In this document: positions 21,998-34,603 of the stretch, in pieces
Layout: every line of letters begins with the position of its first letter
Numbering within the stretch: the stretch's first letter is position 1
DNA from: Diphasiastrum complanatum
Lineage: Eukaryota > Streptophyta > Lycopodiopsida > Lycopodiales > Lycopodiaceae
Assembly: GCA_029204225.1 (NCBI GenBank)
Contig: CM055094.1
Span: forward strand, 9,711,234-9,775,233
Direction of reading: 5' to 3'
Length of the DNA: 64,000 bases
Position numbers and translations under genes: made by a program
The notes under the pieces: generated by a model
What the model saw: the letters and a program-made list of their open reading frames with translations, nothing else
The model's database searches: none
What the model was told of the DNA's origin: nothing

Positions 21998-22672
21998 AAG
22001 GGAAATTCCCCCATGATGCATATGTTGAAATATTTCCAGATTTGGTTTTGCCATCTAATCATGAAGAGAAGGGACTGCCATCTACTTCTAGTGGACAGCC
22101 CACTACTCCTTCAATTTTGCAGCCCATAGTTCATCAAAAAGAACCTATTTATGGTGAAGAGCGGCCTGTTGAAGACATTGGACAGCAAGGTCCAAGTTTG
22201 GAAAACATTGGACAGCAAGGTCCAAGTTCGGAACACTTTGGACAGCAAATTGTTGACAAAGGTAAGGCTGTTGGACAGCCCAAACCAGCCCCTACCTAAA
22301 TGGTTGTTGCAGACTTTGGACAGCAAAGTGTTGACAAAGGTAAGGCTGTTGGACAGCCCAAACCGGTCCCTAAATGGTTGTTGCAGACTTTGCAGAACAG
22401 CAAAGTGGATCATTTCTATGAAGGGAAGACTCGTGCCTCTACTAAATCAGTAGAATTTGCTGATTTTTCTGATTTTGCTCTAACCTCTATTGAGGATGGT
22501 GCAGTAGAACCTGTTTTTTATGAGCAAGCCAGAGGAGTAAAATGTTGGGAGGATGCGATGCAAGAGGAGTACAACTCACTCATGAAGAACCACACTTGGG
22601 TTCTTGTTGATCTTCCACATGGGACTGGAATCTTCATCTCTCAACAACGATACATTGAGTAGATGTTGAAAC
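21998..22672 (+). pseudogene. Integrase-RT linker with internal repeats and RT stub
   Basis: The linker encodes repeats built on GQQGPS and VDKGKAVGQPKP; a ~78-bp unit (about 22236-22313 and 22314-22388) is duplicated, and four extra bases cause a stop at 22299. The frame then reaches RT with REVKCWEDAMQEEY-like residues (actual ARGVKCWEDAMQEEYNS) and NHTWVLVDLPHG. It jumps directly to TGIFISQQRYIE and a stop. The RT active site and most of the domain are deleted between these two pieces. Confidence 0.75.
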
Positions 22673-23276
22673 AATCTTCTTTTTTCAAGTCACCGCAAGT
22701 TGATGCATATGATGGATGCATTAGTGAAAAGTTTCATGCAAAACCTTTCAATTTGATGTTTTAGCAAAGGCTGAAAAATTCGAGCACTCTTTGGAACCTT
22801 TTTGTCCTAATCGTGGAGGGAGTCAACATGTGTCAATTAGTACTTTTGTTCAAAGTGTTAAGAGTGAGCATTTGATTAGAGAGAAATTTTCATTACTTGA
22901 AGAATCTTCTATGTCATCCCATACCTCTTCGAGGGACAGCTTTGATGACACCATCGTTGATGCATCTCTTGATAGTTTGCCAAATTTTTATGATGAAGAC
23001 GTTGGACAGCAGGTTCAGTCATCTTCTTTTGGTCATTTACAGCCCATTTTACATCATGAGCAGTCCATTACACTTCCTTGTCGGCTATTGGAGACTTTGC
23101 AGGACAGCAAAGAAATGTCTTACTACGAAGGAAAGGCACATGCCTCTTTAAAATCAGTACCTCTTGCTGATTTTTTTGGTTCTACACTTACTCTTCATCA
23201 TGATGTTGGTACATTGCCTATTCTATGTGAGCAAGTCATTGATGGTAAGGTTCGGGAGGATGTGATGCCAAAAGAG
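22673..23276 (+). repeat. Second diverged copy of the linker region before the 3' LTR
   Basis: At 23040-23276 the sequence encodes RLLETLQDSKEMSYYEGK and later EQVIDGKVREDVMPKEQ. These parallel LLQTLQNSKVDHFYEGK and EQARGVKCWEDAMQEEY at about 22375-22570. The copy ends at the equivalent residue where RT would begin and abuts the 3' LTR. It looks like a rearranged or template-switched piece replacing the RNase H end. Confidence 0.7.
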
Positions 23277-23533
23277 CAATAGTCAAGTAGTTGGAAAGCC
23301 AATAGTCAAGTAGTTGGATAGCCAATAGTCATGAAGTTAGATAGTCATCTTGGACTATATATATGTGTGCATCCCATTTGTATGAGACACTTTTGTAAGC
23401 AATAGTAACTATTCTCCTTGGCTGTCCACGAGTTTCTACAAGAGGGTTTCTAGCCATCTCTCTCTTTCTTTTGAGAATGCTTTGTGTGATTGAATAGTTA
23501 CGATCCTGGATCCTTAAGCTTCTATTTCCTACA
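23277..23533 (+). repeat. 3' LTR (recognisable part) of Copia element
   Basis: It matches 18791-19047 with about five substitutions and ends TTTCCTACA. No polypurine tract stands before it, consistent with a deletion at this junction. Confidence 0.85.
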
Positions 23534-25013
23534 ATAAATTGGAGTTTTATCGTGTATAGAATGCAGCCATGTCCATCACTCCAAAGCAAGAATTTGCTAT
23601 AGTTCATTAAGGTTTGATAAGGTTCAATATGGCTTGATGTGGTTCAACAGGTTTTGGTATGATTCAGTAGGGTTTCGACATGGTTCAGTACAGTTCGCTA
23701 TGGTCAACAGGGTTCAATGTGTATGGTTTGGTATGAATTAGCTTTTGATGTCGGTTGGGTAATGACTTATGCATTTAGGTTTGTCAATGCTTCTTCCGTG
23801 CATGACTTTTCTTACATCTTCCAAGACCTGTGTAAAACAAGCTTGAATTGGGTCCTACTACAACACTATTGACATGTTGCTTCTTGAACAATTATTACAA
23901 ACCACCAATGACCCCCTTTGCCCTGATTTTTCCACCAACTTTCTACCATAACCTTGTTATTCTGATTGACTTCAACACTTACAACATATTGCAAATGAAT
24001 TCCAAGCTTATGCAAAGCCACTTCCGCGCCACCAATTCCTAAAAATAATGATAGCTCCCTCATTCTTGTGGGGTACAATGGTTTCAGTTTGCACAACTGA
24101 TATGCGACCGTGTGTATTTGAAATAATTTTCCTAGTGACTGAATTCGACCAGTGTAGGGTGTAGGGTACTGTGTGCATGATCCTCATCAAAACCAAGCAG
24201 TGATTCAATATCATGAGGCTCTAATGGAGCCAATTGATCTAGCGTAGTCAATATTAGATTCCATAAGCTGTACTTGTTTAAGGTATGCTTTTGTACCTCT
24301 TTTCCAATGCAAAAGCAATCTCCCAGGCATTCAGAATTGCTCAAAAGCACGTCGTCCTAACTGCCCAAAATTGGACCTTAAACTAATGGAAAACCCATTT
24401 AATCTTAATCCTCTCTTTTTCCCTTTCTATTGATACCCATATTGCATGCATTGTTTTTCACAAAAAAATTGCAAACCGCAATTCGAATCGTGAATCATGA
24501 ATCACAAATCGTGGCTGCAACTATGACATACACTACAACTCGAAGAACAAATCTTTTTTTACTTTTCAAAAGCAAAAAGGTTTTCCATCCAAAAATAAGA
24601 GGCTAGTAACATGATATAGCCTATTAACAAAATCATGTGACCAAGCTATTGTTGTTCAACCAACAAAATCATGCAATCTACATATAAAAAACATTTGTAA
24701 ACAGCATATAGTGAAACTTTATCATTGTGTACCTATATAATTTTTGTGCGGATACTTCATCCATGTGCTAAGCAAATAACAACAGCTGCAAGGCATGAAT
24801 CCAAAAAGCTCATCTCGAATAACACATTTTCTAATACGTGAATTCAGATTGCACACTTGCAATATGTTGAATATCAATATAAATGCTTGTAAGTATCCCA
24901 ACATACCTAAGGTGTCTCATACTTTTGTCCATAAGCTTATGACTATGGCAATACATCAGAAATAAGCACATTGCCTAAAAATAAGAACTGAATATTTTCG
25001 AGTCTCTAAAAAA
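23534..25013. other. Spacer without recognisable gene
   Basis: 23610-23740 is a run of short GGTTCAnnn-type words. The remainder has no domain. Short frames on both strands lack splice context or familiar motifs. Confidence 0.4.
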
Positions 25014-25056
25014 GTCTTAAAGAATACATTAGTGTCACTAATGTATTCTTTAAGAC
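25014..25056. repeat. Perfect 21-bp inverted repeat with 1-base centre
   Basis: GTCTTAAAGAATACATTAGT plus G forms the left arm (25014-25034). The right arm (25036-25056) is its exact reverse complement around a single T. It stands directly before a CpG-dense block. Confidence 0.9.
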
Positions 25057-25315
25057 ATGAGGGTCCGGGCCGGATATTCTGCGTCCGCGTCCGGACCCGG
25101 ACGCGTCCGACCCCCGGACGCAAGGTCGGACGCGTCCAATTTTTTTTTTAATTTTTTTAGCACAAAAAATGAAAAAAAAAAATTTTAAAAAAACGGGCGT
25201 CCAATTTTATTTTATTTTTTTTTAGCACCAAAAAAAAAAAAAGCGGACGCGTCCGGGGACGCGGACGCACCCCTAGCGCGTCCGGACGCGCGTCCGCGTC
25301 CGCCATCCGCTTCCT
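25057..25315. repeat. CpG-dense block of GCGTCCG/CGGACGC repeats
   Basis: Words GCGTCCG and CGGACGC, mutual reverse complements, occur many times at 25080-25136 and 25243-25305. Between them a ~65-bp unit is repeated: GCGTCCAATTTT, a T-run, TTAGCAC, then an A-run, at 25132 and 25197. The block is strikingly CpG-rich against AT-rich surroundings and can fold extensively. Confidence 0.8.
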
Positions 25316-25538
25316 TAGCATTAGTCATTAAAAAACTTTAAAAAGCAAATGCACATTAACAGATTTGATACTATAGAGCAAGGTGTTTACATTATATTGT
25401 GTACAAGACAATACTATGGAACTTCAAGAAGAATGTCAAGCAATTATACCAGTAAGTGTCCAAAAGTTAGAATACTTACTGTGACATTTCTAAAGATGAA
25501 ATTGACCATACAATGTTCATACTAGCTTTACGGTTTAC

Positions 25539-25655
25539 CTGGTGCTTAATGGCAGCATTTAATTTCTTTCTCCTTTCTTTCAATGCTACCTCTACATCAG
25601 CATATGATTCAAGTAAAATCTCCCCAACTTTTTCCCATTTTGAGAAATTTCCACT
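25539..25655 (-). CDS. Candidate internal exon of an unrecognised gene
   Basis: On the minus strand a 117-bp stretch (39 codons, phase 0) lies between an acceptor (TTTGCAAATGCAG|A) and a donor (CACCAG|GTAAAC). It encodes SGNFSKWEKVGEILLESY followed by a charged helix ending LNAAIKHQ. Composition and borders look like a real exon. A second open stretch at about 25850-25935 on the same strand (EVLTSLSSFEFLMHILKES) has an acceptor-like edge but no clear donor. I do not recognise the protein. It is on the same strand as 8705-9167, and both could belong to one gene with transposon-filled introns, which is inference only. Confidence 0.35.
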
Positions 25656-25939
25656 CTGCATTTGCAAAATCAACCAGATATCTACTAAATATAAAAATGA
25701 GTGAACCACAAAGTATATACCAGTTTTTGCAACAATTTATTTGCGTCCACTAAAATATTGGTTGTTTTACTTAAAAGCTTGCTTTGGTTTGAATAAAAGA
25801 TATGACGACATACAAAAAACAATCAAATACCAGTGATCCTAAGATGTAGACTGAGTTTGTCTAGCATTGTCCCAAGCAACACTTTCTTTCAATATATGCA
25901 TAAGAAACTCAAAGCTAGATAAGGAGGTCAAGACCTCCT

Positions 25940-28049
25940 GATTTGGATACATTCTCTATATGTATCACATAATTCTCAATTCTGCAAGGGATATATATTA
26001 GATGTTACAATTCAGAACATCTCCCATCCAATAATGCAAAATGATTTTGAACTTCGACCTTCATGTTGCATTTTTATGGAATCTTGTGAACCTTGACCTT
26101 TTAAAACATAGATCTGTGAAACAAAACTAAACCAACTTGAAGAAATCATAAACTAGTTTTGTATTTGTAGCCTCAGGACGTGTCACATGTATCTTCAAGT
26201 AGGTAGGCTCATAAAAACCAGAGACTTTTAGTGAAGCATTTCGAGAAGTTTCATCTATTCAAGACTAGTAAGCTTTTCACAAAAGTAATATGTCAATACA
26301 CATTTCCCCCAGCAAGGAACTCGTTTCCCACATGCAAAAGTGTTTCATGATGCTGGTTTTTAGAGACAGACAAACAATAAGGTGCCCTAGATCCTAACCG
26401 AGTGTCTTTCTAGTCATTTTCATGCAGACAAGTTAAGACTGAAAGCATAAAAAACTAATTCCACATTATGAAATTTGAAAGATTAAGGTTTTTTGGAAAT
26501 TGGAATATATGAGTTCACCAAAAAATGGAGCAAGTAAGACATCACCTATGCGAGTCATGTACTTGTGCACTAGGCCGCTGCTGCACACTCCAAAAACAAC
26601 TAAAAAAAATTATGCTTTACAGGAGTGCGACTGTGGCACCTGCAGGTTCATCAGAATTATTGTTTGTAATGCTTGTTTTCAGAGCTTGCAAAGTGGCAAA
26701 AATCCTCGTTTTTGGACCTCTCCTAGAGAATTTGGCAGATGGTTTTCAGCAGGTTTCAAATTGTAAACTGGTAAAAAAAATAGCCCCTCATCAAGTCATT
26801 TTTCAGGGTTTTGTTGTTTTTTAGCATTCCATCAAGAAAGTGGGTGTGGGTTGATTTAAGTAACCTACAAACTGTTTTTGAGGGAAAACATGATATTCAG
26901 ATTTGATTTAGGTTTTCTATGGCTGCTTGAGGCTTCACTTAATAGTTTCAAGGTCTGATGATCAAGGGAAAACATAATTCTTGTCATTATGGATCCTTTG
27001 CAGGACACTGGTAGAGAGATACTGTGGATAGAATAGGTAGCTGCTGAGGCGGATGCCATGGAGGCTATCTTGCAACAAATTTTTGTTGCTGATTCTGACA
27101 CCGGACAGGAAAGTTATGAATTTTCAAAAGGGCTACAAACTGAATTTTCTAACTTTCACTTGTTTTTTGCGTTAGTTTCTATCTTTCATTCAAACTAAGT
27201 GCAATTTTCCCCATTTCACTTCAAACAGTAATAAGGCTATTGATCTCAGGCGGTTTTTTGGGTCTTGGGGTAACAAGAGGCTCAAAAAATTAAAAAGTCA
27301 ATTTTTTCAAAGGCAAGTTTCAAGTGACCTGAAAGGAGGAGCAAGGGCTTTCGAGGACAAAGGATTGTATAGGCGGTCTAATGTCCAAAGAGGTCAGCGT
27401 CCTTCAGGGCGACAAGTAGTTGTAGCTTCTAAGGACAACGATTGTATGGGCAATCCGATGTTCAAAAGGGGCCCCAACGATCTTTGTTGCTATTGCTGCA
27501 TGCGGCATGACCAGGAGTGTTCCAAATGTGAAAGTTTCATTTTGCATTGGTTACTTGGGAGGATTCATGTGGAAGGAATGTTCACGGAATCCAATGTGGA
27601 CTTCATGCAATTTTCTAGTGTGTGAACAGTTCTTTTTATTTGTAGTATCGCTACCACGCGAGACACGAGCACCTATGGCTATTGAAGAGCTGGAGCATGA
27701 TGAACTCCAGGGAAGTACTCGTCATCTTGTGAAAGTGTCGATGATCAAGTAAGGTTGATGTTATTTCTTTTTGTCACAATTGTTTAAAACGACGCAACAC
27801 ATGTATCAATTTCCAAGTACTTCTTGAATGTTATGACTGGACAGTTGTGTGGTATTAATGTGTGTTCTATTTGACACTAGGTCCTTTCATAGCGTACTTG
27901 ACTCTTTGATTGCGTTGATGCAATTGCAATGTACTTCCAGGTGTGGAATCATCATCTGATTCTTCATCTTCTTCTCTCATAGCATCTTCCATAGCTTCGT
28001 GCAATGTGGCATGCTACTCCCGTCTTTTCAGCTCTTGTCAGATGCTTCT
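25940..28049. other. Spacer without recognisable gene
   Basis: Open frames at 26500-26824 and 27365-27752 have no domain I recognise and no clear splice context. I see no LTR or terminal inverted repeat. Confidence 0.35.
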
Positions 28050-28685
28050 GTGTTGGTCACCCAAGTATACAGGGGACACTTGACCTTGTCAGCCAAATTT
28101 CTTCCGGCCAAAGATGAAAGGTCATGTCAAGGCATACGTTTGAAGTTGTGAACAATGCCAGTATAATAAAGCAGAAAGGCCGAAAGTGGCAAGTCTTCTA
28201 CATCATTTGAAAATTCCCAACAAGAAATGGAAAAGTATTTCAATGGATTTTGTAATTGGACTCCCTAAATCCGGGAAGAGTCACGATTCCATGTGGGTGG
28301 TGGTTGACAGATTAACCAAACTGGAGTAATTAATTCCAACTATCAAGGCATCTGAAATAGCCCAGCTTTTCATTGAAAAGTTGTTTAGATTGTGTGGCTT
28401 GCCTAATGATATTGTCAATGATCGTAACTCCAAATTCACTGACAAGTTTTGGTAGTCAATTTTTGACAAACCCTTTGTCTTAGTTTTTCAGATCACCTAG
28501 AATCTGATGGGCAAATAGAATGTATCAACCAAATGTTGGAAGATATGCGTTTGATTGAGAAAAATATCTCCCAATGATTGAGTTCGTGCATAATAGTGCG
28601 AAGCATTTTGCCACTGGATTCAATCCTTATATGTTGATGTTGTTGGATTTCTATCCTCTCCATCCCTTATCTCATGGCTAATCTA
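28050..28685 (+). pseudogene. Decayed Gypsy integrase
   Basis: The plus strand encodes, in order, KMKGHVKAYV, a stop, then SCEQCQYNKAERPKV (part of the H2C2 zinc finger). It continues with KKWKSISMDFVIGLPKSGK (first Asp), GLPNDIVNDRNSKFTDKFW (second Asp) and, further on, EFVHNSAKHFATGFNPYML. Several stops and frameshifts interrupt it. No LTR is visible nearby, so this is an old fragment. Confidence 0.8.
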
Positions 28686-29059
28686 GATAAATTCATTTGT
28701 TGTATGTAAATATTTGTATAGTCGCATACTGTGCAAAAATATACTGGTTTTTGAATAGTCTGCAGAAATACAAAGGAATCAATGACACTGTTCTGTCGAC
28801 ATTGCCGAACTATCGATCTGAGTATCATCGTCTATTCGACTGTCATCATCAAATATTCGGCCATCATCATCGAACTATCGAACAGTCACCATCGACTCGA
28901 TTATTCGGCTACTCGACACTATCACGACTAGACATGATCTCTAACAAAATCGGATTCTGTCCAACAACACGTAGTGCCTTAATTCCATTTGTAAGTCTGC
29001 CAGCTACCATCTTTATGCCACTACTTGAAGATTTATTATTAATTGTGGTTTGGTACATA

Positions 29060-29300
29060 GTTAAAAATCCCATAATGGAATCCCAAAGTAAGAAAATTTT
29101 GAAATTAGATTTTTTGTTTAGCCTCCAAAGGTGGCATGCCAGCATGCACAGTGAAACAGCCAAAAAAAAATATTCTATTTTTTTTTTTCCTATTTCGTTG
29201 TGCACACCAGTAGCACGTTGACATGCTATGTTTGGAGGTTGCAAAAAATATTCTGAAATAATGTTTTTACTCAAAATTTGATTCTCAAATGTGTCAAAAT
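29060..29300. repeat. Imperfect foldback (MITE-like)
   Basis: The core arms are at about 29115-29175 and 29178-29258. AGCCTCCAAAGGTGGCATGC on the left pairs imperfectly with the reverse complement of GCATGCT-like and GGAGGTTGC sequence on the right, with A-runs and T-runs at the hairpin tip. Weaker complementarity extends outward on both sides. No coding content and no certain target duplication are visible. Confidence 0.5.
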
Positions 29301-32300
29301 ACCTTTCTATTTTATAGTTTAAACATTTGTCTTGTATCCACAAAAATACGATGTAATACCTTAGAAGTGGATATTGTTCATGACGGTGATGGTCTGATAC
29401 CTAAATTGCCACATAGACCACACGGTTTGGTACTTGCATTATCACATAGTCTATATAATTTGTTTTACATGAGAAAATTGAATGGTTGTGAATGATTCAC
29501 ATGTGATAATTGAATGGTTTGATACAATGACTCATGCTATGGCGTTCAAGCCTTGTGTGGTATTGGAAAATGAAAAGCCAATTATAATACATGACAACAA
29601 AGGAAAAAAGGGAAGTGGAAACAATACCATAGAAGAAAGATGTGCTAGAGATTGTCGTGACACCTATAAAAAGACATTGAGAGCATTATTAGTAGTACAA
29701 AGTGGAGACAACCAATGTCATTTCCAAAGTTGTCTCACATTGAGGTCCTCATAAGCGATGTGTTTGTTTACATTGAAGTCCATTGAAATTTTGCATCTAG
29801 TCAGTATCTTCTTGTAGTTAGAGACAAAATGCAGTTAATAATCTACATAATCAGTGAACCACGGGTAGAATAAAACTCACAAAACTCACAAAAAATTTAC
29901 TCACAGATTGTCAAAACCCCAAAGATTGGTGATAATCATTGCGTGGTGGCTTAAGACAAGTGTTGAAATAATTTAATGAGAGCCATTATGTAGATACTTT
30001 GGTGACAGTTAGAAGGTGTATAATTTGGTTGTTCCCACCATATTATGCTTCTTCAGCACTTGTGAACTCTAAAAATCCAAACGATTGCTTCTCTCATGCC
30101 ACATCTTCACTCTAATCTACAATAAAGAATGCTTGCTAGTTGCAAATTGTAGTGTACAACCCGTATTGTATTAATATCCTAGCTATTGCCAATAAGGAAC
30201 TCCATATTTTGCAAGTTTCATCACTTGAAACTAGCTACCAAGAGAAGTAATGACCAATTGGCAACACCACAACATTCTTCCCAAACGAAGACTTCAAAGG
30301 TCCAATATTGGTTAAGATTTGTTCTAAAATGAAGCCTATTTGGAATGTAATTTTTCAACCTTCCGAGGATTCTTCATATAAAGTTGGACAATTATGCACC
30401 AAACTTCAATGCCAAGATTTTGCTCAATATGTTCAAGGGAAAATTCATTCAAAGAACAAAAATGCATAATTGAAAATATACAAATTATCAATAAGGCAAT
30501 TTATAGTACAAACTTCAACCAACATACAATTACTCATCTATTGACCATTTTTACATGATCATAAGTAAGCCTTCTCCAAGCTTTCTCCATATATCCTTTA
30601 ATAGGCATACAAGTTTCTAACTCAAAAAATATATGGCATAAAGCACCTACCAAAGATGTTTTTCGTACGAATATTGTGAATGTCTCCACACTCTTTGCTT
30701 TGCTTATATCAAGTGTTCTGCTTGCCACATTGACATGACAAAACAGCTTCATAAACCTTTAGTGTGCCTTCTATGATCAGCACATTGCATTTCTAGCTTA
30801 CCCCACCATATCACAAACCACACGCACACATCTAGCACACCTTTCTGGAAAAAAACAACAAAATTTAAACAAAAATAGGGTATATGAAAAAAAACAATTG
30901 AAGAAGCATAAAACTTGAATGCTCAGCCACCCAATTCTTGCATTCTATAAGCTATTTTGCAAGCTTTTCTTATCACAAAAAAAGGTTGAAGATGTAACCT
31001 TTCCAATAGCAATTAACTTGAGATTAATTTTTCTAATTAGTATTGTACCATTGTCAGGGATTACAACATATCAAGGGCTTGATAAGACTGATTCAATCGA
31101 AGGCAAACAACCTAATTCCAATTTATTCTCTCCTAATTGAAACCTATCAAACTCAAACATTTTTTAACTTTACACTGTTGTTTCTTTTGATTGGGTAAAA
31201 CTACAACCAAAAATAAAATTTTCTTCACCTTGATCCAACCCTGTTTGGAGATGGTGAAGTGAATACCAGATTGAGGTACTCACAAGACTTTATGCTTCGT
31301 CTTGCCCTCTATACGCTTTCCAAATCCAGGACCAGCTTGGATCACTAGTAGAGAATTTCTCCTATTGCAAATATCCGAAACCATTTCTAAGCACAATTGC
31401 AATTGCAAGAAGTGAAAAAAAATTTGATACCCCAATATAACAAAACACAGCATAGTTCATTGGTAATACTTATTGCAAAAACAAAACAACTTAAATGTTC
31501 CAATTTAAGATCATATAAGTACACCTATTATTTTTCAGGTCTCAATATGGCATGAAATAGTTTATTCCATATCTTACATCAATGTTGAAAGTGTTGCAAC
31601 GGATCGAAATCCCCTACAAAAACGATTTGGGACCTAAATTGGAAAAAAATTTATGAAAAAAACACTAATGGTCGAAATTTTGTTTGAAAGATTAGTTAGC
31701 ACAAAATGTTTACTCTATAGATAAATCAAAGTCATAGAATATGTTGGTGGAATTTGGGTCACATGGATACCATAGCCTGACACAATCATTGTGTAATTTG
31801 AGCACAACCTTGAACAAATGACTGAGCTACATCATCAATCTTCTGACAAATATTGCATAAATTAGCGTGAATGGCCTAAGTAAATTGAGCACCAATTTCA
31901 AAGTGCAATAGCGAGGTTATTGTAATGTTTCCTTCCTTTGGGTGAGCAATATTGATAATCTTTTTTGTATAATGTTAATTTTTCTTGAAGGGCAATAACT
32001 CAACCTCTAGGAAGTGTGAACGAAAATCGCTATTAGGGCCACTCTGAACGTCCCAACAGCCTATAATAGATTACTATTAGAATGTTTTCTTGATTTATTT
32101 ACAATGGTAATCTGGTCCTCGATACCACAAGTCTATAGGACTTCGTCGAAATGTTTTGGAAGCTCAAGTCAAGGATTGTCTACAGGCTATGTATGGCTGA
32201 ATTTCAATAACTTATTAGATCCAACTTCCAAAGAAAATGATTAGCTCATTTATCCATGTCATGATTTCAGAGACTACCTATGATCATAACTGGCCTCCAG

Positions 32301-34259
32301 GAGTTATTGCTGCCCATATCTTTGTCAACTTTGCCAATCTATCAATGAATTTTATACATTCATCAGTAATCTTTTACGACTCCATCACTTATCACTTCCT
32401 AGCGAAACACTATCAATACATAAATGAATGCGTATTATATCTATTTTTTTGGCATTCCAAAAACCCCAAAAGCTAATTTTCGGAAGATATTCCAAAACTT
32501 CCTATGCAACTATGGTTGGAACCTTGGTTGCTATGGAACACGTTCTAGAAGGGGTAGCACAGTACAACATACTATAAAAAAATGAAAAATTGATTGTGAC
32601 AAGGAGTCATTTTTATCATGCGTGTTTAAGAAAGGGAGATTGAATAATCGTTCACAAATGGCCAAAATTGATGATCAAAGGCTCTAATTGAAGCTAGTGA
32701 TAGGCATAAAGTGATTGTGGAGCTCAAACAAATCATTTGGTGGTTGTAGAAAGAGAAAAGATTCAACACAAGTTCGAGGCAACTTCTAATTTCATCAATT
32801 TATGTTGTTGTGATTCAGTGCAATAGTGCTAGTAACATTGTTTGCACTTTTGTTGCATAGCTTTCAGCCCAAGGAGTGTTGTCCCAAGGAGCTACATTGG
32901 CTGCTTATAAAGGAGAGAAGAGGTGGTTATGTTTTGAGTCTAGGAATCCATTGTTCATTTGTGTTAGTTACTTAGTGAAGTTATGATGATAGTTTCCGCT
33001 ACTTACACTTTAGATTCCTGTGCTTGCATTTTCAAAATGATTAGTTGCTAAATCACAAATTTGATTGTTACATTGATTTTCATTTTGAAGTTTAACAACT
33101 TCAACATCTAACGGAGACTAGCACTATTTTAAAGCCTATATTTCACACCTTGATATTTCAACTGTAATATACATCCATAAATAATTTCCAAGAAAAGATT
33201 TTTTACTTAAACCCTTCCAAAAAAAGCTACATAGTTTATGACTCAAAATGTAGCAAAGGCTATTGATAGCTCAGCAAGGCCTCTCCTATGCCTCAGCAAA
33301 GAAGACTATATCAAGAGTTTCATGGGGAGATGCGGTCTTCGACTCTCCACCTCTAATGTTGGAGAGTGAAGTGAACAAAGATAACTCCTAGGCATGTGAA
33401 CCATAAAGGGCGCGTCAGTGATGTAGTTCCAAGTCAAGACTAACAAAGGAATGTGTAGTACATCCCAATATTTTGTGTATACATAGTACAAACTTGTTCG
33501 AGAACCTAGTTACATTGTAAGAGCAGCATACGTCAAATCAAACCATGAACCTAAGTGGATACTACATATGTAAAGAAGTGCTTATGGAATGACAACATCA
33601 AAGAGTATCCAATTATCATTGGTACTAGATCGGAGACAAACGATTTAAGAATTATGTTCTTCAAACATATCTAGTAATTTTGGAAACTAAATAAAAGATC
33701 GGTCATGGAGGAATTGCATTCTCCGCGAGTATCTAGTAGCTTGAAAAGGACTAAGTCTCTCATAAGGCACAAGAGAGAGTCAGCAAATGGTATGAAGGAT
33801 GTATCGAGTCTTTTCATCGAGAACCGATAACTTTTGAAGAAGAAAATAACGTTAGGTCCTAGTCTCGGGCCTAAAACATGACCCCAATTGGTTACCAAAG
33901 GGCCATTTGAACCTGAACTATGACAATGATAATGGCTGGTAACCATGGCTAGCCATCTAGCCCAAGCAGGGTCAGGTCTGTGACAAGTAGCAACCTAGTG
34001 AGCCCATTATCCATACAGTAGGTAGTTAGAGATGCAGGTTGAGTATGGTCTGAAATGGTCATCATCCTTCAAAACCTGCTGATGTCATTACCTTGACTGT
34101 TATGGACTTGACTGGCTTGATGATGTCGTCATGAAAGTCAAATCACGCCATGAAAAAGGAGAAAGAGGAAGATGATTCCGTTTTTCAAATGACGATTCAG
34201 TTTCATAATGGTCGTCACAAAAAAAAAAAACCAATGTGCTCATTACGCAAGGAAGTAGC
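29301..34259. other. About 5 kb spacer, nothing recognisable
   Basis: The DNA is AT-rich with many stops in all frames. I saw no transposon domain, LTR pair, tRNA or convincing exon. The minus frame at 30534-30752 and the plus frame at 30919-31140 have no recognisable family. Confidence 0.4.
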
Positions 34260-34271
34260 CGAGAAGGTGTC

Positions 34272-34345
34272 ATCTGCCCAGTAAGGAGCTTTGGCTCCTT
34301 ACCGGGCAGAACTGCCCAGCTCCTTCCAGCTCCTTCCATAATATG
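34272..34345. repeat. Left foldback sequence
   Basis: A ~17-bp near-perfect dyad (CTGCCCAGTAAGGAGCT / its complement ending ACCGGGCAG) is followed by two CAGCTCCTTC copies. It shares ACCGGGCAG and CTCCTTCCATAATA with the hairpin at 35786-35909. Confidence 0.6.
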
Positions 34346-34603
34346 TAACCCATCACAATAAAAAAACAAACAAATGCTACTCTGCGATGGAAACATCACA
34401 AAAGACATCCATACTACTTCTATGCAATGGAAACATCCAGACTGCTACTATGCCAGGAAAACATCACAAACTGGCGGTTCCGCATCACAAAGTCATAACA
34501 TTCAAAATTATCACACAAAGAACAAAAGAAGTCATGTTCTGTCAAAAGAAAAACCTGCATGCGTTAAAAGCATTGGAAGAAGATACATCAATCTGTGTCT
34601 CAC

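Larger units (their letters stand above)
18791..23533 (+). mobile_element. Copia retrotransposon lacking most of RT and RNase H
   Basis: Matched LTR segments (18791-19047 and 23277-23533, 257 bp each, about five differences) flank gag, protease and integrase on the plus strand. The primer binding site follows the 5' LTR directly. RT is reduced to its first ~30 codons joined to a short piece from its far end. The true LTR start is uncertain because homology begins inside both copies; the 3' LTR seems clipped at its 5' end. I cannot confirm a target duplication. Confidence 0.88.

Noticed and set aside
22111-22453. Overlapping 100-codon frames on both strands
   Set aside because: They are other-frame readings of the repeated Copia linker.
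27365-27752. Two overlapping plus-strand frames containing several Cys residues
   Set aside because: The Cys spacing does not fit a known zinc-binding pattern, and there is no splice or promoter support.
28641-28966. Possible solo LTR with TGTTGGA...TCCAACA ends
   Set aside because: Gypsy integrase similarity continues through the supposed left end to about 28685, and no target duplication is present.
30534-30752. 72-codon minus-strand frame
   Set aside because: No family is recognised, borders are unsupported, and it is short enough to arise by chance.
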